Notes: a model not told the origin generated them from the letters alone. Positions 17,584 through 28,304 are shown, numbered from the stretch's first letter. The stretch is 64,000 bases of DNA from Bacillota bacterium (GCA_023418925.1 JAEZYS010000005.1:47370-111369); one strand, 5' to 3'. Translations and numbers: made by a program.

Positions 17584-19026
17584 TTAATCTGGAATATTCA
17601 TATCATCCATATTTTCAGGATACTGAATATCGACATTAATAGAACCTGAAACTGTTTCGGCTTGAAGATTAACAGAACCATCGCCAATTTTCTTTTTAAA
17701 CTCTTTTTCTCCATTGCCAAAAAATGTGGAAATATAGCCACTTACGGTAGTTGCATCAAATTCAACATTACTATTTTCAGGGATGCTGATGTTGAGTGAT
17801 CCACTTATTGTTGAGAAATCAGAATCTTCAGTGAGAGCATTACAGAAATAATAAACATTTCCAGAAGCAGATTCTATATTAGCTCCGCCCTTGCTTTCAG
17901 TTATCTGAACTTCACCGCTGATTGTATTTACATTTACAACGCCATCAGCTTTTGTGAGATTGATATATCCGGATGTAGTGCCAAGATTTATATTATCATT
18001 TCCACCGATAATATCCATACTGCCGCTAATTGTATTTGCTTCAATCTTGCCTTTTATATCCTGAAGGTGAATATCTCCGCTTGCTGTCTCAGTGTTGGTT
18101 TTGTCTGCTTTAATATTTGATGCAGATACAGAACCACTTATAGTAGACGCTTCAAGAGAATTTGAAGTTAAGTTTGAAACCTCAATATCACCACTTGATG
18201 TCTCAAGTTTGAGTTTGTCTGTGTAGAGAACGATATCATTCTGAAAGAATATTTCTCCTGAAATTGTTGAAATTTCAAAATTCTTGTCAGCGACTTCATA
18301 GAATGAAGCTGGAACATATATTTCAATGTAGCTTGTCCTGTCGCCCATTCCAAAATCAAAGAGTGAAGTTATATTATCAGTTTTATCAATAACAAGTTTA
18401 TTGCCATTTAAGCTGATTTTTGCGAGTTCATTTTTACCGTCCTGAACGTTAGAATATTCACGTATTTCAATGCTGTCACTTTCACTGGTATAGAAGTTGA
18501 TGCTGTCATATCCTACGGCGATATCCATATCTTTTATGTCTGCAACAGGGTATGTAGTTGTATTTACTAATGAAACATCATCAGAGTAGCTTACTTCAAA
18601 ATAGTTTCCTTCATGAGTGAAAAATGGAGGTCTGTTCGGCACATGAAAATAAATACCGTTTGTTTCTTTAATTCCAATTAGTCCCGTGAGAATAAAACAT
18701 AAAATAAGCGGCCATGTCAGCAGGAGATGCTTTTTCTTCTTTTTGTAAGCAGGAATGGCAGGTGCAAGTATCTGAACTTCCGGCTCATGGTTTACTTTGT
18801 GAACCCCATAATCCTCTTTATCAAGGCCTTCAAAAATAGCGGGAACATTTGAAACAGACCGTACTACTATGTTCATAGCAGTCTGAGGATCGTTTCCCTC
18901 AGCAACAAGTTCATCATATTTGTCTGATAATGTCCGGAAAAGTTGACCTTTACGTTCTGCGGCTCTGGCAGTGTGTGGAGCATCCTGGAATAAATTATCC
19001 AGATAAACTCTGAGTTGTTCTTTCAT
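17584..19026 (-). CDS. HAAS/DUF1700-type N-terminus with DUF4097 beta-helix repeats
   Basis: Membrane-anchored protein of 480 residues. Residues 1-75 resemble the HAAS/DUF1700 domain usually paired with a PadR regulator. A transmembrane segment at about 100-120 (LLTWPLILCFILTGLIGI) follows, and residues 150-470 are a repetitive beta-strand domain of the DUF4097 type, with TISG or TVSG recurring at near-regular spacing. The domain is probably outside the cell; function unknown. No PadR gene lies beside it. Its own promoter is at 19068-19096 and its terminator at 17512-17552. Confidence 0.8.
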   Translation of the reverse strand: MKEQLRVYLDNLFQDAPHTARAAERKGQLFRTLSDKYDELVAEGNDPQTAMNIVVRSVSNVPAIFEGLDKEDYGVHKVNHEPEVQILAPAIPAYKKKKKHLLLTWPLILCFILTGLIGIKETNGIYFHVPNRPPFFTHEGNYFEVSYSDDVSLVNTTTYPVADIKDMDIAVGYDSINFYTSESDSIEIREYSNVQDGKNELAKISLNGNKLVIDKTDNITSLFDFGMGDRTSYIEIYVPASFYEVADKNFEISTISGEIFFQNDIVLYTDKLKLETSSGDIEVSNLTSNSLEASTISGSVSASNIKADKTNTETASGDIHLQDIKGKIEANTISGSMDIIGGNDNINLGTTSGYINLTKADGVVNVNTISGEVQITESKGGANIESASGNVYYFCNALTEDSDFSTISGSLNISIPENSNVEFDATTVSGYISTFFGNGEKEFKKKIGDGSVNLQAETVSGSINVDIQYPENMDDMNIPD

Positions 19027-19067
19027 ATGTATCCCCCGTAGTGTTTATCATGTTGTGTTTTAATAAT

Positions 19068-19096
19068 ATTATATAACATATATTATAACCTGTCAA
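19068..19096 (-). promoter_or_regulatory. Consensus promoter of the DUF4097 gene
   Basis: TTGACA, 17 bases, then TATAAT on the minus strand. Both hexamers are perfect. Confidence 0.85.
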
Positions 19097-19170
19097 TAAT
19101 AAAAATATCACTTTTATTTATTTGTTACAAATAACAAATAGCAGGTAGTATTTTGTGCAGTTTTTGAGAT

Positions 19171-19209
19171 AAAAAATTAACCGATGTCTTACTTTAAGGC
19201 ATCGGTTAA
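19171..19209 (-). terminator. Terminator after the DUF1540 gene
   Basis: The arms TTAACCGATG and CATCGGTTAA are followed by TTTTTT on the minus strand. Confidence 0.85.
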
Positions 19210-19229
19210 GAAGAGGTAAGCTTTTAGTA

Positions 19230-19388
19230 TTACTTCTTGGAAAATGACATACAGTCTGTACATTCAGGAACAGTTGGGTTAGCCTCATGTGTTCCTACCT
19301 TAATAGCATCAAGAGTACAGTAATGTTCTGAATCCAGGTTGTACTTGCAACCTGTAACATCACACTGAATTGAACAATTCTTTGGCAT
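19230..19388 (-). CDS. DUF1540 domain small protein
   Basis: A 52-residue protein starting MPKNCSIQCDVTGCKYN and ending ECTDCMSFSKK. It has six cysteines: the first three as CSIQCDVTGC, one near residue 24 (HYC) and the last two as CTDC. This is the full DUF1540 pattern, a small cysteine-rich, presumably metal-binding domain common in spore-forming Clostridia; function unknown. GGAGAATAATATT precedes the ATG. Its terminator follows 20 bases later, so it is a monocistronic unit. Confidence 0.88.
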   Translation of the reverse strand: MPKNCSIQCDVTGCKYNLDSEHYCTLDAIKVGTHEANPTVPECTDCMSFSKK

Positions 19389-19589
19389 AATATTATTCTC
19401 CATTCTTCTGCGGAAATTCCGCGTGTTTGATCTTAACGTAACAGAAAAACGAAAAGATAAGTGCCAACATAAAAATTAATTGCGGCGTTGTTTTAAAACG
19501 TTTCAACTAATTAAATCTGCGGCAGTAGTATTATGTGTTGAAGTTCTGAAATAATAACAGTTAAATATGTGAAAAATAATCGGATATTG
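19389..19589. other. Intergenic region upstream of the DUF1540 gene
   Basis: This stretch holds no convincing gene. It should contain the promoter of the DUF1540 gene on the minus strand, but no clear hexamer pair is visible by eye. Confidence 0.4.
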
Positions 19590-19618
19590 TTGCTTTTGTA
19601 ATTAAAATATGATATTAT
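19590..19618 (+). promoter_or_regulatory. Probable promoter of cca
   Basis: TTGCTT, 17 bases, TATTAT on the plus strand, upstream of the 112-bp repeat and cca. Confidence 0.5.
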
Positions 19619-19635
19619 TAATAAAATAAGAATTT

Positions 19636-19747
19636 AAGAAATACTGCACAAAGCCTCAGGCTACGTTTCGCTGATTTGAGAAACAGCGAGTTACGTTACT
19701 GAGTCTGTTTTAAAAATCGACAGAAACGTATTGTGTGGTATTTCCTT
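19636..19747 (+). repeat. 112-bp dispersed repeat with terminal inverted repeats, copy 1
   Basis: The ends AAGAAATACTGCACAA and TTGTGTGGTATTTCCTT are inverted repeats of about 16 bp. The inside is conserved with copy 2 at 60649-60762, including TACGTTACTGAG and ATCGACAGAAACGTATTG. ACGTT can pair with AACGT and TCTG with CAGA inside the element, giving a nested hairpin. It lies between the cca promoter and the cca start, so it would be transcribed in the cca leader. It is either a MITE-like element or a structured RNA. Confidence 0.75.
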
Positions 19748-19787
19748 AATACTGATAATGAGTAAAATAGTTTCTGGTGGTGATAAT

Positions 19788-21119
19788 ATGGATGTTTTTA
19801 TTCCTCAAAATGTTAAAAATATTATAAATGCTTTAGAAAAAAACGGTTTTGAAGCCTATATTGTAGGCGGATGTGTCAGAGATTCATTAATGGGAATCAT
19901 TCCGCATGATTATGACATTACTACCAGTGCAGTTCCGGCAGAGATGAAAGAATGTTTCTCTGAATTTAAAGTAATTGAAACAGGAAAAAAACATGGAACT
20001 CTTACTGTAGTTTCTGAGGGAATGAATATTGAGGTTACCACTTACAGAGTAGATGGTGAATACATTAATCACAGAAAACCAGAATCTGTTCTTTTTACAA
20101 ACTGTCTTGCCGAGGATTTATCAAGGCGTGACTTTACAATCAATGCGATGGCATATTCTGACCGCACTGGGATTATAGATAAATTTGGTGGACAGAAAGA
20201 CCTCTTCAACAGAAAAATAAGATGTGTAGGTGAGCCGTCTGTAAGATTTTCTGAAGATGCACTTCGTATACTTAGGGCATTGAGATTTTCATCTTCACTT
20301 GATTTTGAAGTAGAGGACATTACTGCTCTTGCTATTCATGAGTGTAGTTATCTTCTTGACAGCATTTCATATGAGAGAATAAGAAATGAGTTGAATCTTA
20401 TTCTTACTGGGGATTCACCATCTGGTGTTTTGCTGAAATATTCTGATGTAATAATGAGATTTATTCCTGAAATAAAAACTTGTATAGGTTTTGATCAGCA
20501 TAGCAGATATCACGTTTTTGATGTATGGGAGCATACTGTCTGTGCAGTGGAAAATTCAAAAAACACTCTTCTTGTAAGGCTTGCACTTTTCCTGCATGAT
20601 ATTTCTAAGCCACAGTGCTTTCAGCAGGATGAAGAGGGTGAAGGTCATTTTTTCGGCCACGAAAAGCAAAGTGCTGTTACAGCTGAAAAAATACTCAGGA
20701 GACTCAGATATGATAATGAGACAATAGAAAATGTTTGTCAGTTAATTGCATTTCATTATGTAACTCCGGTTGATGATGTAAAGGTTGTCAGAAGACTTAT
20801 TTCAAGGCTTGGACAGGATCAGTTCCATAATTTGATTGAAGTCATGAAGGGTGACAGTAAGGCAAAGCAGAGTTTTTGCATGGAGCGTTTGCAGGTGCTT
20901 GACGCTATGAAGCTTAAGGGTTATGAAATTATAACGAGAAAAGATTGCCTTAGTATTGCAGACCTTGCAATAGATGGTCATGATATTACAGAACTTGGAG
21001 TTAAGGGTCCGATTATCGGGGCGGTTCTTGATGATATACTTTGTAAGGTTATGGATGGGGATATTGAAAATACTAAGGAAGCTCTTTTAGCTGAAGCTAA
21101 GAAACTGATAACAAGATAA
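19788..21119 (+). CDS. cca: CCA-adding tRNA nucleotidyltransferase with HD domain
   Basis: The enzyme adds or repairs the CCA 3' end of tRNA using CTP and ATP. The 443 residues show the class II nucleotidyltransferase head (IVGGCVRDSLMG and HDYDITTSA with the two catalytic aspartates), a neck (RRDFTINAMAY, RFSEDALRILRALRFSS) and an HD-domain segment (LALFLHDISKP) at about residue 260. The start at 19788 has GGTGGTGATAAT before it; the longer frame from 19731 begins inside the 112-bp repeat. It is followed directly by a terminator. Confidence 0.93.
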   Translation: MDVFIPQNVKNIINALEKNGFEAYIVGGCVRDSLMGIIPHDYDITTSAVPAEMKECFSEFKVIETGKKHGTLTVVSEGMNIEVTTYRVDGEYINHRKPESVLFTNCLAEDLSRRDFTINAMAYSDRTGIIDKFGGQKDLFNRKIRCVGEPSVRFSEDALRILRALRFSSSLDFEVEDITALAIHECSYLLDSISYERIRNELNLILTGDSPSGVLLKYSDVIMRFIPEIKTCIGFDQHSRYHVFDVWEHTVCAVENSKNTLLVRLALFLHDISKPQCFQQDEEGEGHFFGHEKQSAVTAEKILRRLRYDNETIENVCQLIAFHYVTPVDDVKVVRRLISRLGQDQFHNLIEVMKGDSKAKQSFCMERLQVLDAMKLKGYEIITRKDCLSIADLAIDGHDITELGVKGPIIGAVLDDILCKVMDGDIENTKEALLAEAKKLITR

Positions 21120-21146
21120 AAGCCTGAAAAATAAATATAAAGTTAG

Positions 21147-21181
21147 ATCTGTGGTATTACTATACCACAGATTATTTTTTT
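21147..21181 (+). terminator. Terminator after cca
   Basis: The 10-bp arms ATCTGTGGTA and TACCACAGAT are followed by TATTTTTTTT. Confidence 0.9.
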
Positions 21182-21190
21182 ATACATTAA

Positions 21191-21219
21191 TTGACAAAGT
21201 TTAGCAGTGATAATATAAT
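21191..21219 (+). promoter_or_regulatory. Consensus promoter ahead of tiny ORFs
   Basis: TTGACA, 17 bases, then TATAAT, both perfect. It reads into two very short ORFs (21280 and 21334), about 230 bases before pepF, which has a promoter of its own. Confidence 0.85.
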
Positions 21220-21279
21220 GTAAGTAAGCGGAAAATTCTAATTAAAATTTACAATTAAATTGTAGAAAGGAGTGATAAT

Positions 21280-21318
21280 ATGAGCGGTTTAGCCCCCAAA
21301 GGTCAATTTTTTAGATAG
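21280..21318 (+). CDS. Tiny ORF, 12 codons, with strong ribosome-binding site
   Basis: Encodes MSGLAPKGQFFR. GAAAGGAGTGATAAT precedes the ATG and a perfect promoter lies 60 bases upstream. No family is recognised. It could be a leader peptide, a small bioactive peptide or the start of a lost gene. The next tiny ORF begins 15 bases later with its own site. Confidence 0.4.
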   Translation: MSGLAPKGQFFR

Positions 21319-21333
21319 GAGGATATATTAATT

Positions 21334-21393
21334 ATGCTATGGTGTTACAGTAAAGTTGCTTTTAATTTACCGAATATATTTTTAACTTTTTGA
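21334..21393 (+). CDS. Tiny ORF, 19 codons, with strong ribosome-binding site
   Basis: Encodes MLWCYSKVAFNLPNIFLTF, a mostly hydrophobic peptide. TAGGAGGATATATTAATT precedes the ATG, and the AGGAGG overlaps the end of the previous tiny ORF. The stop codon lies in the -35 box of the pepF promoter. No family is recognised. It may be a leader peptide or a small membrane peptide. Confidence 0.35.
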   Translation: MLWCYSKVAFNLPNIFLTF

Positions 21394-21418
21394 CTATCAT
21401 ATATTACTGTGATATAAT
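21390..21418 (+). promoter_or_regulatory. Promoter of pepF
   Basis: TTGACT, 17 bases, TATAAT, 39 bases before the pepF ATG. Confidence 0.8.
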
Positions 21419-21457
21419 ATATTTTATTTAGTTACATTAATAAAGGAGCGTTACAAT

Positions 21458-23260
21458 ATGGCAGAAATAAAGAGAATACCTTCAAGAAATGAAATTCCTG
21501 AAAAGGATAAATGGGCTATAAATGATATTTATAAGGATGATGAAGCATGGCTTGATGATCTGAAAAAAGCAAAGTCATTTCCTGAGAAAATTGCTCAGTT
21601 CAGAGGAAAGCTTTCTGAATCAGCACAGGCCTTATTTGATTTTATGAAGCTCAATGAGGATATGGCTGTAGTCCTTGACAGCCTGGCAAACTATGCACAG
21701 AGAAAATCCGATGAGGATACAAAGGTTACAAAGTATCAGGATTTTACAGGAAGAATTGAAACTCTTTCAGTTGAACTCGGAAGTGTTTCTTCATTTGCTG
21801 CTCCTGAAATATGCAGCATTGAAAATGATGCTCTTGAACAGTTTTACAAGTCTCTGCCTGATCTTGAACTGTATAGAAAACATATTTATAATATAAGAAA
21901 AAGCAAGGAGCATATTCTTTCCGAGAATGAGGAAAAAATTATTTCCCTTGCCGGTGAAATGTCATCTGCTCCTGAAAATATTTTTTCGATGTTTAACGAT
22001 GCTGACCTTGAATTTCCTGATGTAAAGGATAGCGACGGAAATGAACATGAGCTTACTCACGGCAGTTATATTTCCCTTATGCACTCCTCCGACAGGACAT
22101 TGAGAAAGAATGCTTTTGAGGCTCTGTATGGAGTGTATGGCAAGTACAGGAATACATCTGCTGCAATGCTTTCATCGCAGGTCAAAACTCTTATGTTCAG
22201 GGCAAAGGCAAGGAAGTATGAATCAACCTTACATGCTTCACTTGACGGCTCGGATGTTCCTGTTCAGGTTTACCACAGTCTTATTAATGCTGTTCATGAG
22301 AATATGGAATATATGTATAAGTATGTAAGACTCCGTAAAAAGCTTATGAAACTTGATGATCTGCATATGTATGACCTGTATGTTCCGATTGTAAATGAAG
22401 CAGCAGTTGATATTTCCTATGAAGATGCAAAGAAAAACATTGCCGAATCAGTAAAACCTCTTGGAGAGATGTATGGTAAAATTCTTAAAGAAGGCTTTGA
22501 GAATAATTGGATAGATGTTTATGAAAACAAAAACAAGAGAAGCGGTGCATACTCGGCAGGCGCAAGGGTTCACCCATTTGTACTGCTGAACTACAAAGAT
22601 AACATTGACAGTGAATTTACCCTTGCTCATGAAATGGGGCACGCAATTCATTCTTATCTTTCAAATAAGAATCAGCCTGTTGTGTATTCTAACTATGTTA
22701 TATTTGTTGCAGAGGTTGCTTCAACATGCAATGAATCTCTCCTTATGCAGTATCTTCTTAGAAAGACGGATGATAAAATCCAGAGAGCATATCTTATAAA
22801 TTATTTTCTCGAGCAGTTCAGGACTACACTTTACAGGCAGGCAATGTTTGCGGAGTTTGAACTGAAAATCAATAAGATAGCTGAAAGCGGAGAGGGATTG
22901 ACAGCCGACAGACTTTGTGAAATATACAAAGAGCTTAATCAGCTTTATTTCGGTGATGATATTGTTATTGATGAAGAAATAGCACTTGAATGGTCAAGAA
23001 TACCTCATTTTTATTATGATTACTATGTATATCAATACGCAACGGGATATTCTGCGGCTATTGCACTTTCAAGAAAAATTCTCTCTGAGGGTCAGCCTGC
23101 CGTTGATAAGTATCTTGCATTTTTAAGCGGAGGTTGTTCCGAAGATCCGATAACATTGCTTAAAAATGCAGGTGTTGATATGACTACTTCACAGCCGGTA
23201 AGTGAAGCATTGAAACTCTTTGATGAACTTATTGACGAAATGGAAGAACTTCTCGGATAA
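21458..23260 (+). CDS. pepF: Oligoendopeptidase F (M3B metallopeptidase)
   Basis: Cytosolic zinc peptidase that degrades oligopeptides. The 600 residues include the zinc motif HEMGHAIHS at about residue 391 with its downstream glutamate region (VAEVASTCNE). An N-terminal oligopeptidase F domain (DKWAINDIYKDDEAW) and the C-terminal FYYDYYVYQYATGYSAAIAL block are typical of the PepF/M3B family. The length is normal. AAAGGAGCG lies 7 bases before the start, and a dedicated promoter and terminator bracket it as a single-gene unit. Confidence 0.95.
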   Translation: MAEIKRIPSRNEIPEKDKWAINDIYKDDEAWLDDLKKAKSFPEKIAQFRGKLSESAQALFDFMKLNEDMAVVLDSLANYAQRKSDEDTKVTKYQDFTGRIETLSVELGSVSSFAAPEICSIENDALEQFYKSLPDLELYRKHIYNIRKSKEHILSENEEKIISLAGEMSSAPENIFSMFNDADLEFPDVKDSDGNEHELTHGSYISLMHSSDRTLRKNAFEALYGVYGKYRNTSAAMLSSQVKTLMFRAKARKYESTLHASLDGSDVPVQVYHSLINAVHENMEYMYKYVRLRKKLMKLDDLHMYDLYVPIVNEAAVDISYEDAKKNIAESVKPLGEMYGKILKEGFENNWIDVYENKNKRSGAYSAGARVHPFVLLNYKDNIDSEFTLAHEMGHAIHSYLSNKNQPVVYSNYVIFVAEVASTCNESLLMQYLLRKTDDKIQRAYLINYFLEQFRTTLYRQAMFAEFELKINKIAESGEGLTADRLCEIYKELNQLYFGDDIVIDEEIALEWSRIPHFYYDYYVYQYATGYSAAIALSRKILSEGQPAVDKYLAFLSGGCSEDPITLLKNAGVDMTTSQPVSEALKLFDELIDEMEELLG

Positions 23261-23272
23261 AATAAATACGAT

Positions 23273-23309
23273 AAAGCGATACATCGGAGCATGATGTATC
23301 GCTTTTTTA
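23273..23309 (+). terminator. Terminator after pepF
   Basis: AAAGCGATACATC and GATGTATCGCTTT form a 13-bp stem, followed by TTTTAT. Confidence 0.9.
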
Positions 23310-23576
23310 TACATATAAATGCTTATTTTTTGTACACTTAATGATTGGATATTAGTATAAAAAATTTTTCTGGAAGATAAATATTATGATGAATATTCAA
23401 TATAATAATTTTTATTCCTTATTTTTTAAAAGACAAAACAAGAGTTTATATGACAAAATTTTCATGCAAAATACTTGCTCTTTTTTCAAAATTCTATGTA
23501 TATTCTTGCCTGTATATCAAACACTATAATTACAATTTAAACAAATTCATCATATTAAATATGGGAGGTATATATA
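23310..23576 (+). promoter_or_regulatory. AT-rich region upstream of spoVT
   Basis: No gene is seen in these 267 bases. They should contain the spoVT promoter, which is SigG-dependent in Bacillus subtilis. I could not fix a SigG-like pair by eye; GTATA near 23500 followed by CACTATAAT near 23523 is the best but weak candidate. GGGAGG precedes the spoVT ATG. Confidence 0.35.
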
Positions 23577-24119
23577 ATGAAAGCTACTGGTATTGTTAGA
23601 AGAATAGACGATCTCGGAAGAGTGGTTATTCCTAAAGAGATCAGACGAACAATGCGAATCCGTGAGGGTGATCCTCTCGAAATATATACAAGCAATGATG
23701 GTGAAGTAATTTTTAAAAAATATTCTGCAATTAACGAAATGGCAACAACAGCAGCTCATGTCTGTGAAGTAATGAACAAGCTTGCAAACTGCCCTATTGT
23801 AGTGCTGGACAGAGATCACGTTGTCGCTGTTGCAGGAGTTCAGAAAAAGGAATTCAATGAAAGAAGAGTTTCACAGGCCCTTGAGGAGTATCTGGAATCA
23901 AGAAAAACTTACACATATACAAATCCTAATGATAAAAAAATGTATCCTGTTGAAGGAGTAGACAGACCTGCAATTGTAAGCGTTCCGATACTCTCATCCG
24001 GTGATGTCACTGGTGCAGTTTCATTCCTTGCATCTGGCGCTGATTCTGTTGCAAGTGAGGTTCAGCAAAGCCTTGCACAGGCAGCAGCAAATTTCCTTGG
24101 TAGACAAGTAGAAGAATAA
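23577..24119 (+). CDS. spoVT: Stage V sporulation protein T
   Basis: SpoVT is a forespore transcription factor that adjusts SigG-dependent genes. The 180 residues begin with an AbrB-type swapped-hairpin DNA-binding domain (ATGIVRRIDDLGRVVIPKEIRRTMRI). The C-terminal part is a GAF-like domain (CPIVVLDRDHVVAVAG onward to AAANFLGRQ). Length and end-to-end layout match SpoVT rather than the shorter AbrB or Abh. With spoIIR and sigK it argues for a complete sporulation programme. A hairpin follows the stop. Confidence 0.95.
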   Translation: MKATGIVRRIDDLGRVVIPKEIRRTMRIREGDPLEIYTSNDGEVIFKKYSAINEMATTAAHVCEVMNKLANCPIVVLDRDHVVAVAGVQKKEFNERRVSQALEEYLESRKTYTYTNPNDKKMYPVEGVDRPAIVSVPILSSGDVTGAVSFLASGADSVASEVQQSLAQAAANFLGRQVEE

Positions 24120-24128
24120 AACATTATC

Positions 24129-24157
24129 AGCCCCCATTATCATACGATAGTGGGGGC
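24129..24157 (+). terminator. Hairpin after spoVT
   Basis: AGCCCCCATTATC and GATAGTGGGGGCT form a GC-rich stem just past the stop (one mismatch). The T-tract behind it is weak. Confidence 0.6.
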
Positions 24158-24176
24158 TCATTCATAGCGTAATTAA

Positions 24177-24211
24177 AAACTCTCATTATCGCATTCCGAT
24201 AATGAGAGTTT
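24177..24211 (-). terminator. Terminator after pyrG
   Basis: AAACTCTCATTATCG and CGATAATGAGAGTTT form a 15-bp stem with TTTAATT after it on the minus strand. Confidence 0.85.
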
Positions 24212-24215
24212 AATC

Positions 24216-25856
<1,641 letters not shown>

Positions 25857-25864
25857 TTAAATTT

Positions 25865-25893
25865 ATTATACCTTTTTAAGTCGGAAATTGCAA
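25865..25893 (-). promoter_or_regulatory. Promoter of pyrG
   Basis: TTGCAA, 17 bases, TATAAT on the minus strand. Confidence 0.75.
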
Positions 25894-26057
25894 GGAGTTT
25901 TTTATCACTTGTATAAATTTAATGAATTTTTATAAACGGGTTTGATTTTCCTTCTGTTTATGGTACAATATTAATGTTTTTATTGTTAGTTTCATTGTAT
26001 TTTTACATTAATAGTCAGAAAAAGAAATATTCCGTCTGTGAAAGGCAGTGTTGCAGC

Positions 26058-26513
26058 GTGACAAAGTTTGATAAATTCATAAATAAAGTTTTATCAGCAT
26101 TCCCTAAAAAAATCCAGGATTTATATTACAGCCATGAGAGTGTGTGGCTCTATATTTTTTTTGGTGGGCTGACGACCCTGGTTTCAATTCTTACTCAGTT
26201 TGGCGCTAATTATCTTGGTGCCAATACATTTGTTGCAACAACGGTTTCATGGATATGTGCAGTTACATTTGCTTTCTTTACAAACAAGAGCTGTGTATTC
26301 AAGAGCGAATCAACAAGCAAGGCGCATTTTTTCAAGCAGTTTTTTGCATTTTATGCAGCAAGGCTGGTATCCTATTTCATGGAGCTTGGTTTTCTGCTTC
26401 TGACAGTTGATGTACTCGGATTAAATAAGGAATTAATGAAAATAGCAGCGCAGGTATTTATACTTATTATAAATTATCTGTTCAGTAAGCTTGTTATATT
26501 CAAAAAAAAGTAG
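26058..26513 (+). CDS. GtrA family membrane protein
   Basis: Four-helix membrane protein of the GtrA/DPMS family, thought to help move lipid-linked sugars across the membrane. The 151 residues include IFFGGLTTLVSILTQFGANYL, FFTNKSCVFKSES (the conserved NKxxVF motif of the family) and a final NYLFSKLVIFKKK. The GTG at 26058 is preferred with GAAAGGCAG upstream, because the ATG at 25974 lies at or before the expected transcription start of a TACAAT-type promoter. The target glycolipid is unknown. It lies just before the ABC exporter pair. Confidence 0.83.
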   Translation: MTKFDKFINKVLSAFPKKIQDLYYSHESVWLYIFFGGLTTLVSILTQFGANYLGANTFVATTVSWICAVTFAFFTNKSCVFKSESTSKAHFFKQFFAFYAARLVSYFMELGFLLLTVDVLGLNKELMKIAAQVFILIINYLFSKLVIFKKK

Positions 26514-26546
26514 CATAATCTTATCATTTTATTGGGAGCTGATATT

Positions 26547-28304
26547 TTGTTTAAACTTGCCAGATATCTTAAAGCCTACAGATTTGAGCTTATAGCTGGA
26601 CCTGCAACAAAGCTGGTTGAAGCTATCTTTGAACTATATGTACCTGTGGTAATGGCAAAAATAATTGACATCGGGATTAATGGCGGCGGCGGAAAGCCTT
26701 ATATACTTAAAATGGGCGGAATAATGATTCTGCTTGGATTTCTTGGGTTATGCTTTACACTTTGCTGTCAGTATCTTGCATCAAAAGCCTCTCAGGGAGT
26801 TGGTACAAACATCAGGAATGATTTGTTTAAACATATAAACAGCTTTTCTCACGCTGAACTCGATAAATTCGGAAGTGCATCTCTTGTTACAAGAATTACA
26901 AATGATGTAAATCAAGTTCAGACAGCTGTAGCAATGCTTATCCGCCTTGTAGTCAGAGCGCCGTTTCTTGTTATTGGTGCAGCAATAATGTCAATGACAA
27001 TTGATCTGAAGCTATCAATAGTATTCCTTGTTATGATACCTCTTATTGTCCTGGTTCTCTATTTTGTAATGTCACGCTCAATACCTTTTTACAGGGTTAT
27101 TCAGAAAAAGCTTGATAAGCTGTCTCTTATTACAGGAGAAAGTTTAAGAGGCTCAAGAGTAATAAGAGCGTTTTCTATGCAGAAGCATGAAGAGGATAAA
27201 TTTGCTGAGGCAAATGATGATCTTCTTGCAACTTCTGTAAGTGTCGGAAAGCTTTCTGCACTTCTTAATCCTGCAACAAATGTTATCATAAACCTTTCAA
27301 TTGCAGCAATAATCTGGTTTGGTGGATATAGAGTAAATGATGGTATTCTTACACAGGGACAGATAATTCAGTTTGTAAACTATATGACACAGATTTTTAT
27401 TGCCCTTGTAGTAGTTGCAAATCTTGTTGTCCTTTTCACAAAGGCATCAGCATGTGCTGCAAGAATCAATGAGGTCTTTGACACAGTTCCGTCTGTTACA
27501 GATGGTGAAGATAATGCTACAGTTGAAAAATCAGAATATATGCTTGAGTTCAGAAACGTTTCTTTTTCTTATAATAATACAGAAGATTATGACTTAAGAA
27601 ATTTAAGTTTTACCCTTAAAAGAGGAGAAACTCTTGGAGTTATTGGTGGTACGGGTTCAGGAAAATCAACACTAATAAACCTTATTCCAAGATTTTATGA
27701 CTGCTCGAAAGGTGAAGTTTTTGTAGACGGAATAAACGTTAACGAATACACACTTGAAAACCTTCGTCAGAAAATAGGAGTTGTCCCACAGAAAGCTGTT
27801 CTGTTTTCAGGAACAATCGCTGAAAACCTGAAGTGGGGAAATGCAGACGCTTCAGAAGAAATTATGGAAAAGGCACTGAAAGTTTCACAGTCATGGGAGT
27901 TCGTTTTAAAGATGCCTGATGGATTGGATACTGTACTGGAACAGGGAGGAAAGAATCTTTCAGGAGGACAGAAACAACGTCTTACTATAGCAAGGGCATT
28001 GACATCACAGCCTGATATTCTTATTCTTGATGACAGTGCATCGGCACTTGACTTTGCAACTGATGCAAAGCTTCGAAAAGCAATTGCAACAGAACTTTCA
28101 GACATGACGGTTATAATTGTTTCACAAAGAGCGAACTCTCTTAAAAATGCTGATAAAATCATTGTTCTTGATGACGGTGTTCCTGTTGGAATGGGTACAC
28201 ATTCTGAACTTCTTGAAACATGCGATCTGTATAAAGAAATTTGTTTGTCACAGTTCAAAGAGGAAGAACTTAAGACAACAAAAAAGGAAGGGGGGACAGC
28301 TTAA
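26547..28304 (+). CDS. ABC exporter half-transporter with degenerate ATP site
   Basis: First subunit of a heterodimeric type IV ABC exporter, 585 residues. A six-helix membrane domain is followed by a nucleotide-binding domain with Walker A GGTGSGKST and signature LSGGQKQR. Walker B ends ILILDD with aspartate where the catalytic glutamate is expected, and the switch histidine is glutamine (VSQRANS). This is the degenerate partner known from TM287/288 and BmrCD. A TTG start at 26547 fits GGGAG 8 bases upstream. The stop overlaps the next start (TAATG). The substrate may be a drug, lipid or peptide. Confidence 0.92.
   Translation: MFKLARYLKAYRFELIAGPATKLVEAIFELYVPVVMAKIIDIGINGGGGKPYILKMGGIMILLGFLGLCFTLCCQYLASKASQGVGTNIRNDLFKHINSFSHAELDKFGSASLVTRITNDVNQVQTAVAMLIRLVVRAPFLVIGAAIMSMTIDLKLSIVFLVMIPLIVLVLYFVMSRSIPFYRVIQKKLDKLSLITGESLRGSRVIRAFSMQKHEEDKFAEANDDLLATSVSVGKLSALLNPATNVIINLSIAAIIWFGGYRVNDGILTQGQIIQFVNYMTQIFIALVVVANLVVLFTKASACAARINEVFDTVPSVTDGEDNATVEKSEYMLEFRNVSFSYNNTEDYDLRNLSFTLKRGETLGVIGGTGSGKSTLINLIPRFYDCSKGEVFVDGINVNEYTLENLRQKIGVVPQKAVLFSGTIAENLKWGNADASEEIMEKALKVSQSWEFVLKMPDGLDTVLEQGGKNLSGGQKQRLTIARALTSQPDILILDDSASALDFATDAKLRKAIATELSDMTVIIVSQRANSLKNADKIIVLDDGVPVGMGTHSELLETCDLYKEICLSQFKEEELKTTKKEGGTA

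Noticed and set aside
25974..26057. ATG at 25974 as the start of the GtrA-family protein
   Set aside because: It lies at the -10 region or transcription start of the likely promoter; the GTG at 26058 has a usable ribosome-binding site and matches family length.
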